Positions 10,516 to 20,273 of a DNA stretch of 25,308 nucleotides are shown piece after piece (the stretch's first letter is position 1; each line of letters opens with the position of its first letter). The translations under genes were made by a program, and so were the position numbers. The notes under the pieces were generated by a model. The model was not told where the DNA came from. It was given only the letters and a program-made list of their open reading frames with translations, and ran no database searches. This stretch comes from Tubiluchus corallicola. Its lineage: Eukaryota > Priapulida > Priapulimorpha > Priapulimorphida > Tubiluchidae. Where the stretch lies: contig JAQGDQ010001793.1 in NCBI GenBank assembly GCA_030141605.1, positions 1 to 25,308 on the forward strand, written 5' to 3'.

Positions 10516-11013
10516 TCAAATATTTAGCTTTCTTGCAATCTAATTATCTATAAGACTACCGGTAATACGCGTTACTAGCACAATTTTCGTGTTTCAGCCA
10601 GCAGAACTGAACTATAGGCGATAATTAAATTTTACATACGATGATTATCTTTGTCAGAAGTAAGTCACCGTGTAAATTAGACCTAATGCACCTTGCTGTG
10701 TTTTGTTCGCTCATTGATTCCTCGCGGGTAAACGGTTTGAGTAGACCAACGAATGTATAAAAGCCAGTGGATGAGAACTAAAATCACTGATTAAAAAGCA
10801 ATTGTTGTTTTTCAATTAAGATCTAAATTTTGTGTCATTAGTGCCTTAATTACAAAAAAACGGTTGCAAAACTGCTTACCGAACTGACCTTTTTAACGGC
10901 TGGAGGCCCCAAATGCCCTAAATTGAGGACCATGTAATCCCACAGGGGAGCTTTGGAGCACTCCCTCAGACCTCCTAGCTGTTTCTTGCTCTGTTCACCG
11001 TGAGACCCTTTAC
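10516..11013. other. Intron stretch, mostly unassigned; one TATA-like site
   Basis: No convincing gene. GTATAAAAG at about 10755 resembles a TATA box but has no coding sequence behind it. A GC-richer piece at about 10900-10985 could be a fragment of a mobile-element ORF on the minus strand (it reads REC-SKAPLWDYMV...), which I cannot assign to a family. Confidence 0.5.
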
Positions 11014-11338
11014 TTAACCCTTTCATACCCGTTGTATCCCGTGGGATACGAGAATATTTTCTGTCTTTAAAATTAATAAAATTTTAAAACTGACATTTAT
11101 TTGATCTGTTAATAGTTATTTTGATTTAAGCCAATAACAATAGACTAAAAATGGTGATAAAATGGCAAACTAGAAAATCTACATAGCATAAAAAACTGCT
11201 CAAGGTACAGTACTTTAGAGACGACTTTGTACAGATCAGCATAGCGTGGATACTAAATGTCTTATGGACATACTGAACAAAAGTACCAAGCCAATTTTTT
11301 TTCTTATTAAAAAAATAATTTGGGACTGAAAGGGCTAA
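11014..11338 (+). mobile_element. piggyBac-like MITE, copy 2 (internally deleted)
   Basis: Begins TTAACCCTTTCATACCCG and ends GGGACTGAAAGGGCTAA. The right target site has mutated from TTAA to CTAA. Compared with copy 3 it lacks about 125 internal bases, including the second GTATCCCGTGGGATAC motif. Orientation is opposite to copy 1. Confidence 0.88.
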
Positions 11339-12262
11339 ACAAATACACTTTAAGCACTGGCAAAAGATGTACGTGTCCAAATCACCTTTTGTCCAAAAGA
11401 CCTATAGGTCCAAGCTTTTGTATGAAAAAGAAATAAATTATTTTCGTGAGCACAATCCCACCTACAACGTAGTATAAAACGTGTACAGTATAACTGGCGC
11501 GCGCGCCCTTCTAAAAACGCTGATATTATCATGCATTTCGCAAGAGATACAGCAAAAATGCTTACAGTAAGCCTTCTCACAGTTCCAGCGATTGATGATG
11601 ATCGTGAAAAGATCAAAGGTTAAATGTACAAGACAATGCATTTCTATACATTTGCCAACGCCTCGCAGCTCATGCTATTGTAACAGTAATAATTTTAAAA
11701 GTTAGCTAGAACCTTACCTAGTTCATTTTTTCGTGTTCCCAAGCAAACCCCTGCTAATAAATCACTCTACGCACGGACTATTGCGTAACTAGATAAAGTC
11801 GACGTAAAAAACTGAAGTCACTGAACTGATGCGGCAGACGGCGTTGCGTTACCCACACGTCACGTGACGGTTGTAGTTAAGACGCGTTGCTGTGGTCCAC
11901 TTAACCTTTGACCTACAGCAAATGCGCATGCGTACAGGCTTATCGTTGTTGGTCTTGATATTGATAAACACCCATCATTACTAATTGATCTAGCTAGTGA
12001 TTTTTGAGTTGACGGCTAGTATGAGCACCTAATAAACTAAACAACGCATTCTAGGCCGGTCTTTTTAAAGAACACCAAACCTCCATGAACTCTTTGATAT
12101 AATACAAGCTTAAGTGCTGCAGTAATTGTATTGAAACAAAATTCTGGTGTTTATGGATTTTTTGTGTCGTTCATCTCTGTTGTTTTGTAATGCACTAAAT
12201 ATTTTTCAAATAATTGCTGTTATACTGTAATGAAATGATAATGTAGATTAGCTGTGGCAGTG
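11339..12262. other. Intron stretch, unassigned, with a CpG-rich patch
   Basis: No coding frame with family character. It contains a small relic of the arm-type short repeat (11345-11415) and GGCGCGCGCGCC at about 11496. The promoter-like patch at 11825-11935 is annotated separately. Confidence 0.55.
11825..11935. promoter_or_regulatory. Promoter-like patch: USF/TFE-type E-box and NRF1-type site
   Basis: A CpG-richer island in AT-rich intron. It contains the perfect palindrome CGTCACGTGACG (11858-11869), an E-box of the GTCACGTGAC class, and TGCGCATGCG (11923-11932), which matches the NRF1 core. These two motifs often occur together in TATA-less promoters of widely expressed genes. No exon is recognised next to it. 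It may be an alternative or buried promoter, or a transposon-derived fragment. Confidence 0.35.
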
Positions 12263-12275
12263 AGATATTGAATTA

Positions 12276-12824
12276 ACCTAGCCACTGGGGGGGGGGGGGC
12301 AAGCCAGCCCAACTCAGTGCCTGTTCCAAGCCCGGATAAATAGGGAGGGTTAGGGTCAGGAAGGGCATCCGCCTGTAAAAACTGCGCCAAAACCTACTAT
12401 GAATGAGTCGGTGGAAGTTAAAGGTAAAGTCCACAAAGAAGTGGTCAGACCCGCTCTAATCTATGGGCTAGAAGCAGCTTCTCTATAGAAGACCGAAGAG
12501 AAGAAAATGGGTGTGGTGGAGATGAGGATGTTGAGATGAATGGTGGGAATAACAAGAAGAGATAAAATTAGAAATAATAATATCAGAGGAACAGTAAAAG
12601 TAGTGGAAGCCTCGCAAGATTGCGATGGTATGGACACCTGAAAAGAAGAGTCGGTGAAGATCATGTGGGAAGGGAAGACATAAATGAAGAGTTGGTCAAC
12701 AACAGGAATGCGTGGAGAAGACTCATTCACAACGGCGACCCCGCATAAGGAAAAGCTGGGAAGAAGAAGAAGAAGAAGAAGAAGAAGAAGAAGAAGAAGA
12801 AGAAGAAGAAGAAGAAGAAGGCTA
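12276..12824 (+). mobile_element. Short LINE-derived element, complete copy B, with target duplication
   Basis: The 13-base direct repeat AGATATTGAATTA (12263-12275) and AGATACTGAATTA (12825-12837), with one mismatch, flanks the element. It starts CCTAGCCACT followed by a G run, then a conserved GGGTTAGGGTCAGGAAGGGC block. A decayed reverse-transcriptase C-terminus follows (KGKVHKEVVRPALIYGLEAA near 12422, then after a frameshift RLRWYGHLKRRV near 12621), and it ends in (GAA)n. The protein style is that of RTE/endonuclease-type non-LTR elements. The 5' end is the same as in copy C at 18915-19408. Confidence 0.87.
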
Positions 12825-13025
12825 AGATACTGAATTATGGCGAAAAACTAGAAACGCAAAGTCAACTGACTGGTTTTATTTGCTATGTCATGTATATCTG
12901 CTTACCTTTCATTTAGTGAAGCGATGATTCCTAAAATAATATACTGAGGGTTAGGAACCTACAGTGAGTCATTAAAAATTCAATAGCAAAAATAAAAAAA
13001 ATAGGTACAGCAATGAATTTTATTG

Positions 13026-13700
13026 GTGCCCAAGTGTCTCGTGCCCATGTGTCCTGTGCCAAAATGTTCTTGTGCCAAAATGTCCCCTTACCAAAATATC
13101 CCGTTCCCAAATGTCACATGCCAAAATGTCTCATGCCCAAGTGTCCACGCGCTGAAATGCCCTGTGTCCAAAATTCTCGTGCTCAAATGTCCTTGTGTTC
13201 ACAAGGCAAAGTGATCCTGAGCCGAAATATCCCTTTTACAAAATATCTCACGGGCAAGTGTCCTTTTGCCGAAATGCGTCATGTCCAAGCGTCCCCATGC
13301 CCAATTGTTCTGTGGCCAAATGTCTCGTGCCCAAATGTCTCCTGCCCATATGTCCCCATGCCCAAATGTCCCGTGCCCATGTATCCTCATGCCCAAATGT
13401 CCTTGTCTCCTTGTGTCCAAATGCCCTCATGCCCACATGTCCCCATGCCTAAGTGATCATGCGCCGAAATGTCCCCATACCAAAATATCCCATTCCCAAA
13501 TGTCCCATGCCAAAATGTCTCATGCCCAAGTGTCCACGTGCCAAAATGTCCTGTGCTCAAAATTCTCGTGCCAAAATGTTCTGTGCCCAAAATTCTCGTG
13601 ACAAAATGTCCTGTGCCCAAATGTCAATGTGCCGAAATATCACGTGCCCAAATTTCACGTGCCCAAATGTCCCATGCCCAAGCGTCCTGTGCCCAAATGG
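13026..13700. repeat. 15-bp minisatellite, consensus ATGCCCAAATGTCCC
   Basis: About 45 degenerate units of 15 bases. Because 15 is a multiple of three, long Cys-Pro-rich frames run through it on both strands; I do not regard them as genes. An isolated remnant at 14017-14052 shows that the array was once longer and has been split. Confidence 0.92.
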
Positions 13701-14016
13701 CCCGTATCGTTGTGAACGATCGAAAATCATAAAAAATACATTTAATTTGCATTACATTAAATACATTAGATTAATAACCTGTAAAACCGCCATTACTCTA
13801 GTACATATGGCTTCTATCTATCTGTTACCTATTCTAAAAATGGGTTTAACCTAATAGTGAACGGTTGCTCTAGTTTTGCTATATTCTGTACTACCTGTTG
13901 GCTTTTACAAGACATTATATGCAGACATCATTTTACCTGTATTTCTGTGGAAACTTGTGTATCAATAAACGTTTAAAGTCTAATATTCTACTGTTATACC
14001 TTTTGTCAACACGACA
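13701..14016. mobile_element. Insertion of about 315 bp splitting the 15-bp array (unclassified)
   Basis: Unique AT-rich sequence lies between two parts of the same minisatellite, with GCCCGT on both sides. The ends TCGTTGTGAAC and GTCAACACGA are loosely inverted to each other. It contains CAATAAACG near 13962 and no protein. It could be a MITE. The direct repeat is weak evidence because GCCCGT also occurs within the array. Confidence 0.45.
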
Positions 14017-14052
14017 GCCCGTGCCCAAGTGTCCCCGTGCCCAAAAGTCAAG
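14017..14052. repeat. Remnant of the 15-bp minisatellite
   Basis: Two and a half units of the CCCAAGTGTCCCCGTG type, cut off from 13026-13700 by the insertion in between. Confidence 0.8.
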
Positions 14053-14062
14053 GACTCTGAGA

Positions 14063-14139
14063 GACTGAATAGTCTAATGGCGGCAAACTTGCAATCCAAT
14101 GGTTCCTGGTTCAAATCCAGGCACATTTCAACTTTTTTT
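14063..14139 (+). ncRNA. tRNA-like pol III unit (tRNA relic or SINE head)
   Basis: TAGTCTAATGG (14070-14080) fits the A box and GGTTCAAATCC (14108-14118) is a perfect B box. The T arm folds as CCTGG, a 7-base loop, CCAGG (14105-14121). The run of seven T at 14133-14139 would stop pol III. However, the acceptor ends do not pair and the anticodon stem is poor, so this is not a working tRNA gene. It lies about 90 bases before the second GT31 exon. Confidence 0.5.
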
Positions 14140-14231
14140 CACAGTCTTTCAGTCGGCATTACTTTAATCGCACGATTTATAAGCCGATAACCAGGAATTA
14201 CTAATTAATGTTTGATTGCATTAATTTGCAG

Positions 14232-14737
14232 GTGGAGTTTCAATGGACGAACACTTCACATTGCTCACTGCAGATCTAGTCAGAGATTTAGTGCAAATGT
14301 ACAAGAATGAGGAACTGCTGTGCACCGGATATGGCGGTTTTGCCCTGGGATACTGGCTCACTTTATGGGAAGCCAAATTTAAACAAAAGATCAAATTCTT
14401 CGCGGACAATTCCCGTCATTCTACGTCGCACGGTGCGTTCTCCGCACGGGAATTGAACATACACACGTATCAACAGCTGTGCGACAGATATGTCAGTATC
14501 CACCATTGGCTCTTCACCAAAGAAATGCAAGCAATATGGGAAACCAAGGATGCAGCTGTTCACGAGTACGCCGTTCCGCCAGTGACGTTCTCTGTTTGTG
14601 TCGAGGAAAGAGAGCTGCCATTTGTTTTTCGACCGAGGAGAATAAGACCGTGTCAGGACGCCGTGTTCAAGACCAGAAAAAACATGTGGGGAGGCTGGCA
14701 GAGCAAAATTCCAAAAATTTCGGAAGCTGTCACGTGA
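14232..14737 (+). CDS. GT31 beta-1,3-galactosyltransferase-like protein, exon 2 (residues 331-498)
   Basis: The acceptor TTAATTTGCAG|GT at 14231/14232 completes the split codon left by exon 1 (G + GT = Gly331). The joined frame runs to the TGA at 14735-14737, giving 498 residues. FTLLTADLV (339-347) matches the YVLSADLV strand of B3GALT6-like enzymes, and YGGFALGYWL (364-373) occupies the place of the usual SEDVSLGAWL. The Glu-Asp pair expected there is replaced by Gly-Gly. YQQLCDRYVSIHH resembles the family's C-terminal region. Compared with relatives, roughly 20 residues before FTLLTADLV are missing at the exon junction. They may lie in an unseen small exon or be truly lost. The last 15 codons belong to a tandemly triplicated segment. 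A divergent or pseudo-enzyme is possible. Confidence 0.87.
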
Positions 14738-15007
14738 AATGCCTGCCAGATAACTCATACTTCTGACAACAGATGGTGCTGGTCTGAAAGACGCAAACAT
14801 TTCGAAAGCTATAATCTGAAGTAAGGACCCCTTTCCTTGACGTCTGTCTGATAATTTATGCTTCTGATTTTTGATGATAGATGGTGCTGGAGAGGCTGGC
14901 AGAAAAAATCGCAAACATTTCTAAAGCTGTAATTTGAAGTAAGGACCCATTTGCCCGATGTCTGCTAGGTAATTTATGCTTTTGATTTCTGACAACAGAT
15001 GGTGCTG
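14688..15007 (+). repeat. Threefold tandem repeat covering the GT31 stop codon
   Basis: Three diverged units of about 90-120 bases start near 14688, 14778 and 14890. Each ends in AGATGGTGCTG and contains an AAACATTTCGAAAGCT-like word and a GATAATTTATGCTTCTGA-like word. The first unit supplies the C-terminal codons and the stop of the GT31 gene. The later units are presumably 3' UTR or downstream DNA. Confidence 0.8.
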
Positions 15008-15182
15008 AAATCAGATAGAATCTCAGCATGCATGACGTCATCATTCTGTACTTTTCTAATTTGTGGTTCGAGTTTTATGCCTCGCATAATGGCGCCCACC
15101 CAGCAGAAGCCAGTTTTTGTTATTGTTCATATTCAGTTATTATTATTATTATTATTATTAAATTATTATTATTAATAAATGA

Positions 15183-15655
15183 TTGCTATTCTATGTTTTT
15201 TTAGCTATTATTCACAACCCATTGTTTAATGCTTACTGCACTACTTTTTATTGTATGTCCACTTGGAGACATTCTTATTGTTACAATCTTAGCAAACTCA
15301 AGGTTGCATATAATGTATCAACACGGAAGCTGTTTAACTTTTCATATGATACGAGCGCCAGATACATTTCTACTAGGCTTAATCTTATTTATTTTGATGT
15401 GATTCACAGAAAATGTGCATACAGTTTATACGTCAGGCTGAATAAGAGTGAAAATTTTATATGCAAGAACATTTTAAACAGTGATGTAAACTTTACTTCT
15501 GTAATTAGACGTCATTGGCGTAGTTTGTTATATCGTTAATTGTTATTTGTGTTATTGTTGTGTTTCATGATTTATTGTATTATTTGTATTAATTTGTGAT
15601 GTGTTTATGAACTTTGCGAAGTTTGAAATAAAATATTAAATCTAAATCTAAAACA
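15183..15655 (+). pseudogene. LINE reverse-transcriptase C-terminal fragment with 3' UTR
   Basis: The frame 15183-15539 contains LSKLKVAYNVSTRKLFNFSY, an ARYISTRLNLIYFDVIHRKC region and RHWRSLLYR before the stop. This is a typical C-terminal pattern of Jockey/CR1-type LINE ORF2 proteins (x-KL-x-VAYN, later RK..Y, final W..LL). The 3' UTR ends with AATAAAATATTAAATCTAAA near 15627-15650. The 5' side is a (TTA)n tract (15139-15179), so the copy is strongly truncated. The ATG at 15183 is incidental. Confidence 0.75.
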
Positions 15656-15683
15656 GCTATTATTTACTTTCTTACATTATCAC

Positions 15684-16150
15684 TTAACCCTTTCATACCC
15701 GTTGTATCCCATGCGATACGGGAATATTTTCTGCCTTTAAAATTAATAAAATTTAAAATTGACACAGTTATTTGATCTGTTAATAGTTATTTTGATTTAA
15801 GCCAATGACAATAGATTAAAAATGGTGATAAAGTGGCAAACTAGAAAATCTACATAGTATAAAAAACTACGCAGGGTACAGTACTTTAGAGACGACTTTG
15901 TACAGATCAGCATAGCAAAATACTAAATGTCTTAAATACTTTAAAAAATTATCAGCAGTTGCAAAATGAAGCACATTTCATGCTTCCATTGAATCCCTAT
16001 GTATCCCGTGGGATACAGGCTATATTTAGCACGCGGGCACAGGTAGAAAACATAATTATTATGTGTAAACAAGATAGACATACTGAACAAAAGTACCAAG
16101 TCAAAAAAATTTTTCTTATTAAAAAAATAATTTGGGACTGAAAGGGTTAA
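15684..16150 (+). mobile_element. piggyBac-like MITE, copy 3 (full length)
   Basis: TTAACCCTTTCATACCCG to GACTGAAAGGGTTAA, with intact TTAA on both sides. It is about as long as copy 1 and in the opposite orientation. It keeps the internal GTATCCCGTGGGATAC near 16003, while the subterminal one has mutated to GTATCCCATGCGATAC. It lies 28 bases after a LINE tail. Confidence 0.9.
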
Positions 16151-16364
16151 TTGTGAATTAAATGTTATTTGTTCTGTACCCTCGAGCCACGATATTCCTT
16201 TGCAAGGAGATTTTGCCTCTTGTAAACGTCTCTAAACTGTTGATTAAATTTACCTTGTTTGTTTGTTTATTTGTTTGTTTGTTTGTAATGTATGTAACGA
16301 TGCTCCAATAAACAAACACAAGATGTTTTTTAAAGTGTTGCTAGTTCATAAGTGCCTTCAGCAG
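16151..16364. repeat. Short spacer with a (TTTG)n tract
   Basis: A (TTTG)n run at about 16256-16287 followed by AATAAACAAACAC. Otherwise nothing recognised. Confidence 0.7.
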
Positions 16365-17215
16365 CATTGGCGGCTCGTGTGTAAGAACTGTGAAACTGCA
16401 GCACCCCCTATTTTCACTCAAAATTATCGATAATACTCAATATAATAAGTCTTTTTCTTAATACTTGTACGGAACCGGAGCACGTTAGGGTAGTCTCCTG
16501 TTTAGTTCACAAAGCGGCACAGTGGTGTGTTTGACTGTTGTATGCATGCGGCCATGCGAAGTAGAAAAAGTATTGTCGCTCACACAGTTTGTTGTCAGTT
16601 GTTGTGTGCTTACCGTGAATGGATCAAGCTTGAACTGCGACAATTTAGCCCAATAGTAAGAAAAAAACATTTTTGTTTAGGATGTTATTACGTTTACGTA
16701 TAAAATTTTATGTTTGTTATCAATTGCAAAAAACAACATTAAAATCACATATGTTTGTCATCAATTGCAAAAAACAACATTAAAATCACATATGTTTGTT
16801 TAAAATTGCAAAAAACAACATTAAAATCACATATGTTTGTTTAAAATTGCAAAAAAACAACATTAAAATCACATATGTTTGTTTAAAATTGCAAAAAACA
16901 ACATTAAAATCACATATGTTTGTTTAAAATTGCAAAAAACAACATTAAAATCACATATGTTTGTTTAAAATTGCAAAAAACAACATTAAAATCACATATG
17001 TTTGTTTAAAATTGCAAAAAAAACAACATTAAAATCACATATGTTTGTTTAAAATTGCAAAAAAACAACATTAAAATCACATATGTTTGTTTAAAATTGC
17101 AAAAACAACATTAAAATCACATGACATGTTTGTTTCGTTTTACACAGTATTAAAACAAATGCTAAACATTTTCTGAAGCAGCACCCCCACTCATTTTAGC
17201 TACGAGCCGCCACTG
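16365..17215. mobile_element. hAT-like MITE with internal minisatellite
   Basis: The ends CATTGGCGGCTCGT and ACGAGCCGCCACTG are inverted repeats beginning CAGTGG/CATTGG, in the style of hAT termini. Flanking octamers TTCAGCAG (16357-16364) and ATCAGCAG (17216-17223) match at seven of eight positions, fitting the hAT target duplication. A GCAGCACCCCC word lies subterminally at both ends in direct orientation. The element is 851 bp with no transposase. Its middle is a 41-bp tandem array. Confidence 0.87.
16707..17123. repeat. 41-bp minisatellite inside the hAT-like MITE
   Basis: About ten nearly identical 41-base units, each with TTGCAAAAAACAACATTAAA and ending CACATATG. The first two units carry ATCAATTGC in place of TAAAATTGC. 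Variation is mostly in the length of one A run. There are no variable spacers, so it is not CRISPR-like. Confidence 0.95.
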
Positions 17216-17339
17216 ATCAGCAGCAACGGTAACTGCAGTAAACATGTAAGTGTCTAAGAAAGTGCTGGAATTACAGAGTTTCCGCTACAATCACAGAACG
17301 CTTATTTGTGATCGTGGAAGCGGAACTGACGTCATTCTA

Positions 17340-18410
<1,071 letters not shown>

Positions 18411-18460
18411 AAAAGAATTATTACCACATAAACACAACTCCACGATCGCGCCACGTCTTG

Positions 18461-18690
18461 GAAGCATTGCAAATACTTTGGTACTTTACTAGGCACTGAA
18501 ACTGAAATACCACGCAGAAAAATATTAGCTTCAGCTGCATGTTCTAAACTCACAAATATTTTTGAATATCCGAATCTTAGCACAGAAACTAAACTACATG
18601 TTCTGCCATCACTTGTAGAAGCTGTGTTCTTGTATAATTCTGATCTGTGACAGTCAAAGTTGACCAGAAGAATGAAATCAATGCTTTCCA
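18461..18690 (+). pseudogene. LINE reverse-transcriptase fragment (region before the C-terminus)
   Basis: The plus strand reads KYFGTLLGTETEIPRRKILA, later a YNSDL followed by TGA where Trp is expected, then RRMKSMLS. This matches the pattern YLGTLLDT..EI.RRK.LA....LYNSELW of endonuclease/reverse-transcriptase LINE proteins. In an intact element this part would lie upstream of the segment repeated at 17340-18410, so the order here is scrambled or two copies are involved. Confidence 0.72.
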
Positions 18691-18710
18691 ATCCTATCAT
18701 AGATTTTCAA

Positions 18711-18914
18711 CAGCAAACAATTAAAAACTTCACTTAGAAAAATACAAATGTGTAAACAAACAGACAGACTGACAATTGCAACTAATATCACATATAGATG
18801 AAAATTTCACTTTCTGTCTATAGATACGTGGCAAACAGCAAACAATTAAAAACTTCACTTAGAAAAATACAAACGTGTAAACAAACAGACAGACAGACAA
18901 TTGCAACTAATATT
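18711..18914 (-). repeat. Dispersed repeat family D, copy 2, tandem edge
   Basis: Two tandem versions (about 18711-18790 and 18834-18914) of a block that includes AACTTCACTTAGAAAAATAC and GACAATTGCAACTAATAT. They match the reverse complement of 7608-7690. The second adjoins the LINE copy C. Confidence 0.8.
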
Positions 18915-19408
18915 GCATCTTCTTCTTCTTCCCAGCTTTTCCCTATTCGGGGTCGCCGTTGTGAATGAGTCTTCTCCACGCATTCCTGTTGTTGACCATC
19001 TCTTCATTTATGTCTTCCCTTCCCACATGATCTTCACCGACTCTTCTTTTCAGGTGTCCATACCATCGCAATCTTGCGAGGCTTCCACTACTTTTACTGT
19101 TCCTCTGATATTATTATTTCTAATTTTATCTCTTCTTGTTATTCCCACCATCCATCTCAACATCCTCATCTCCACCACACCCATTTTCTTCTCTTCGGTC
19201 TTCTTTAGAGAAGCTGCTTCCAGCCCATAGATTAGAGCGGGTCTGACCACTTCTTTGTGGACTTTACCTTTAAGTCTCACCGACTCATTCATAGAAGATT
19301 TGGCGCAGTTTGTACAAGCGGATGCCCTGCCTGACCCTAACCCTCCCTATTTATCCGGGCTTGGGACCGGCACTGAGTTGGGCAGGCTTGCCCCCCCCCC
19401 TGGCTAGG
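18915..19408 (-). mobile_element. Short LINE-derived element, complete copy C, with target duplication
   Basis: TTGCAACTAATATT occurs directly on both sides (18901-18914 and 19409-19422), a perfect 14-base target-site duplication. On the minus strand the element begins CCTAGCCAGGGG, has the same conserved block and the same frame-shifted reverse-transcriptase remnant as copy B, and ends in (GAA)n and GATGC. The frame 19050-19292 reads ESVRLKGKVHKEVVRPALIY and on to a stop. Confidence 0.92.
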
Positions 19409-19422
19409 TTGCAACTAATATT

Positions 19423-19920
19423 ACATATAGACGAGTGATGCTGCGTTGCACAACGGAAGCAGTTCAGAAGATGATGGAATAACAGCAAACACAAGTCCGA
19501 TAAAAAGTATGCATTTTAATACAATTGATACTGCAAAAGTCTTTCTGATAACTACTGATGACATCACAAACTAACATAATATTCGACAGCAGAAATACTC
19601 CACGAGCGTGATGCACGTGTTTGTGAAAGAGACATTTCAAGTACAGTGCTTCTGTAAGATATCCAGTGTGTTGTACTAAAACTAGGCAAGTTTTAAGATA
19701 AAAATTCGAATTTCAAATTTACCACTGTTCCCACGCATGGGCTATAGAACGTGTGTAGTTTGTCACAAACTAACACATCTGAACCGAGAGGTACAGCACC
19801 TCTTTTTTGTGCACTGTTAGCGAAATGCAGGCGCTACTGTCCATCTAACTAGCGAATGGCGAAATGCAACATGTAACAGCGAAGAACTAGTGGCGCACTA
19901 GAAAACTGAGGTACACAAGT
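19423..19920 (-). repeat. Dispersed repeat family D, copy 2, main part
   Basis: Reverse complement of 6615-7058 and 7246-7300, without two pieces that copy 1 has. Many substitutions separate the copies, so it is old. It contains CACGAGCGTG and TGTTGTACTAAAACTAG-like words shared with copy 1. No protein is seen. Confidence 0.8.
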
Positions 19921-20273
19921 ACTGTGTTACATAACAGAAGCACATAATATTATGTAACGCAAACTCTCTGTTGTAATGAAATCTCTGCTCTGCCGAAGAA
20001 CAAATGAATAAACATGTTTGTACTTGAGGCTATTTGCCAACTCACATATCACTGTGTAAGGAATATCTTACTTGCTTTGCTTCATCTGGTTGCTTCTTAT
20101 TTCTGTATCGAGTTTTGTTTACCTGTTAACCTGAGTGCTAAGGTGAGAGTAGTGCACAAAACATTTTAGCAACAAAGCTGACCACTCTTTAGTTCTTTCT
20201 TGGTTTTTTTAGCACAAGTGTTTCTTTTCTTGTTTAGCCATTTAGAGTGATTCCGTAAAACTGAATTGTGCAA
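19921..20273 (+). other. Upstream region of the GPCR gene, no exon proven
   Basis: No coding frame. TTCTTTTCTTGTTTAG ending near 20236 is a good splice-acceptor sequence, and TAAGGTGAGA near 20150 is donor-like. Untranslated exons of the GPCR gene are therefore possible but not shown. Confidence 0.4.

Noticed and set aside
9638-10553. Series of about 60-100 residue open frames
   Set aside because: They recur every 71 bases in all three frames and are a by-product of the tandem array; no start context or conserved protein.
10750-10765. TATA box GTATAAAAG as promoter
   Set aside because: No coding sequence, initiator or transcript evidence follows, and chance TATA words are common in AT-rich DNA.
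13013-13854. Long Cys/Pro-rich open frames on both strands
   Set aside because: The 15-bp period keeps frames open by itself; the composition follows the minisatellite and there is no domain.
14063-14139. Functional tRNA gene (possible TGC anticodon)
   Set aside because: The 7-bp acceptor stem and the anticodon stem do not pair; kept only as a tRNA-like pol III unit.
14363-14914. 183-codon minus-strand frame opposite exon 2
   Set aside because: No recognisable domain; the plus strand continues the GT31 frame through a valid acceptor.
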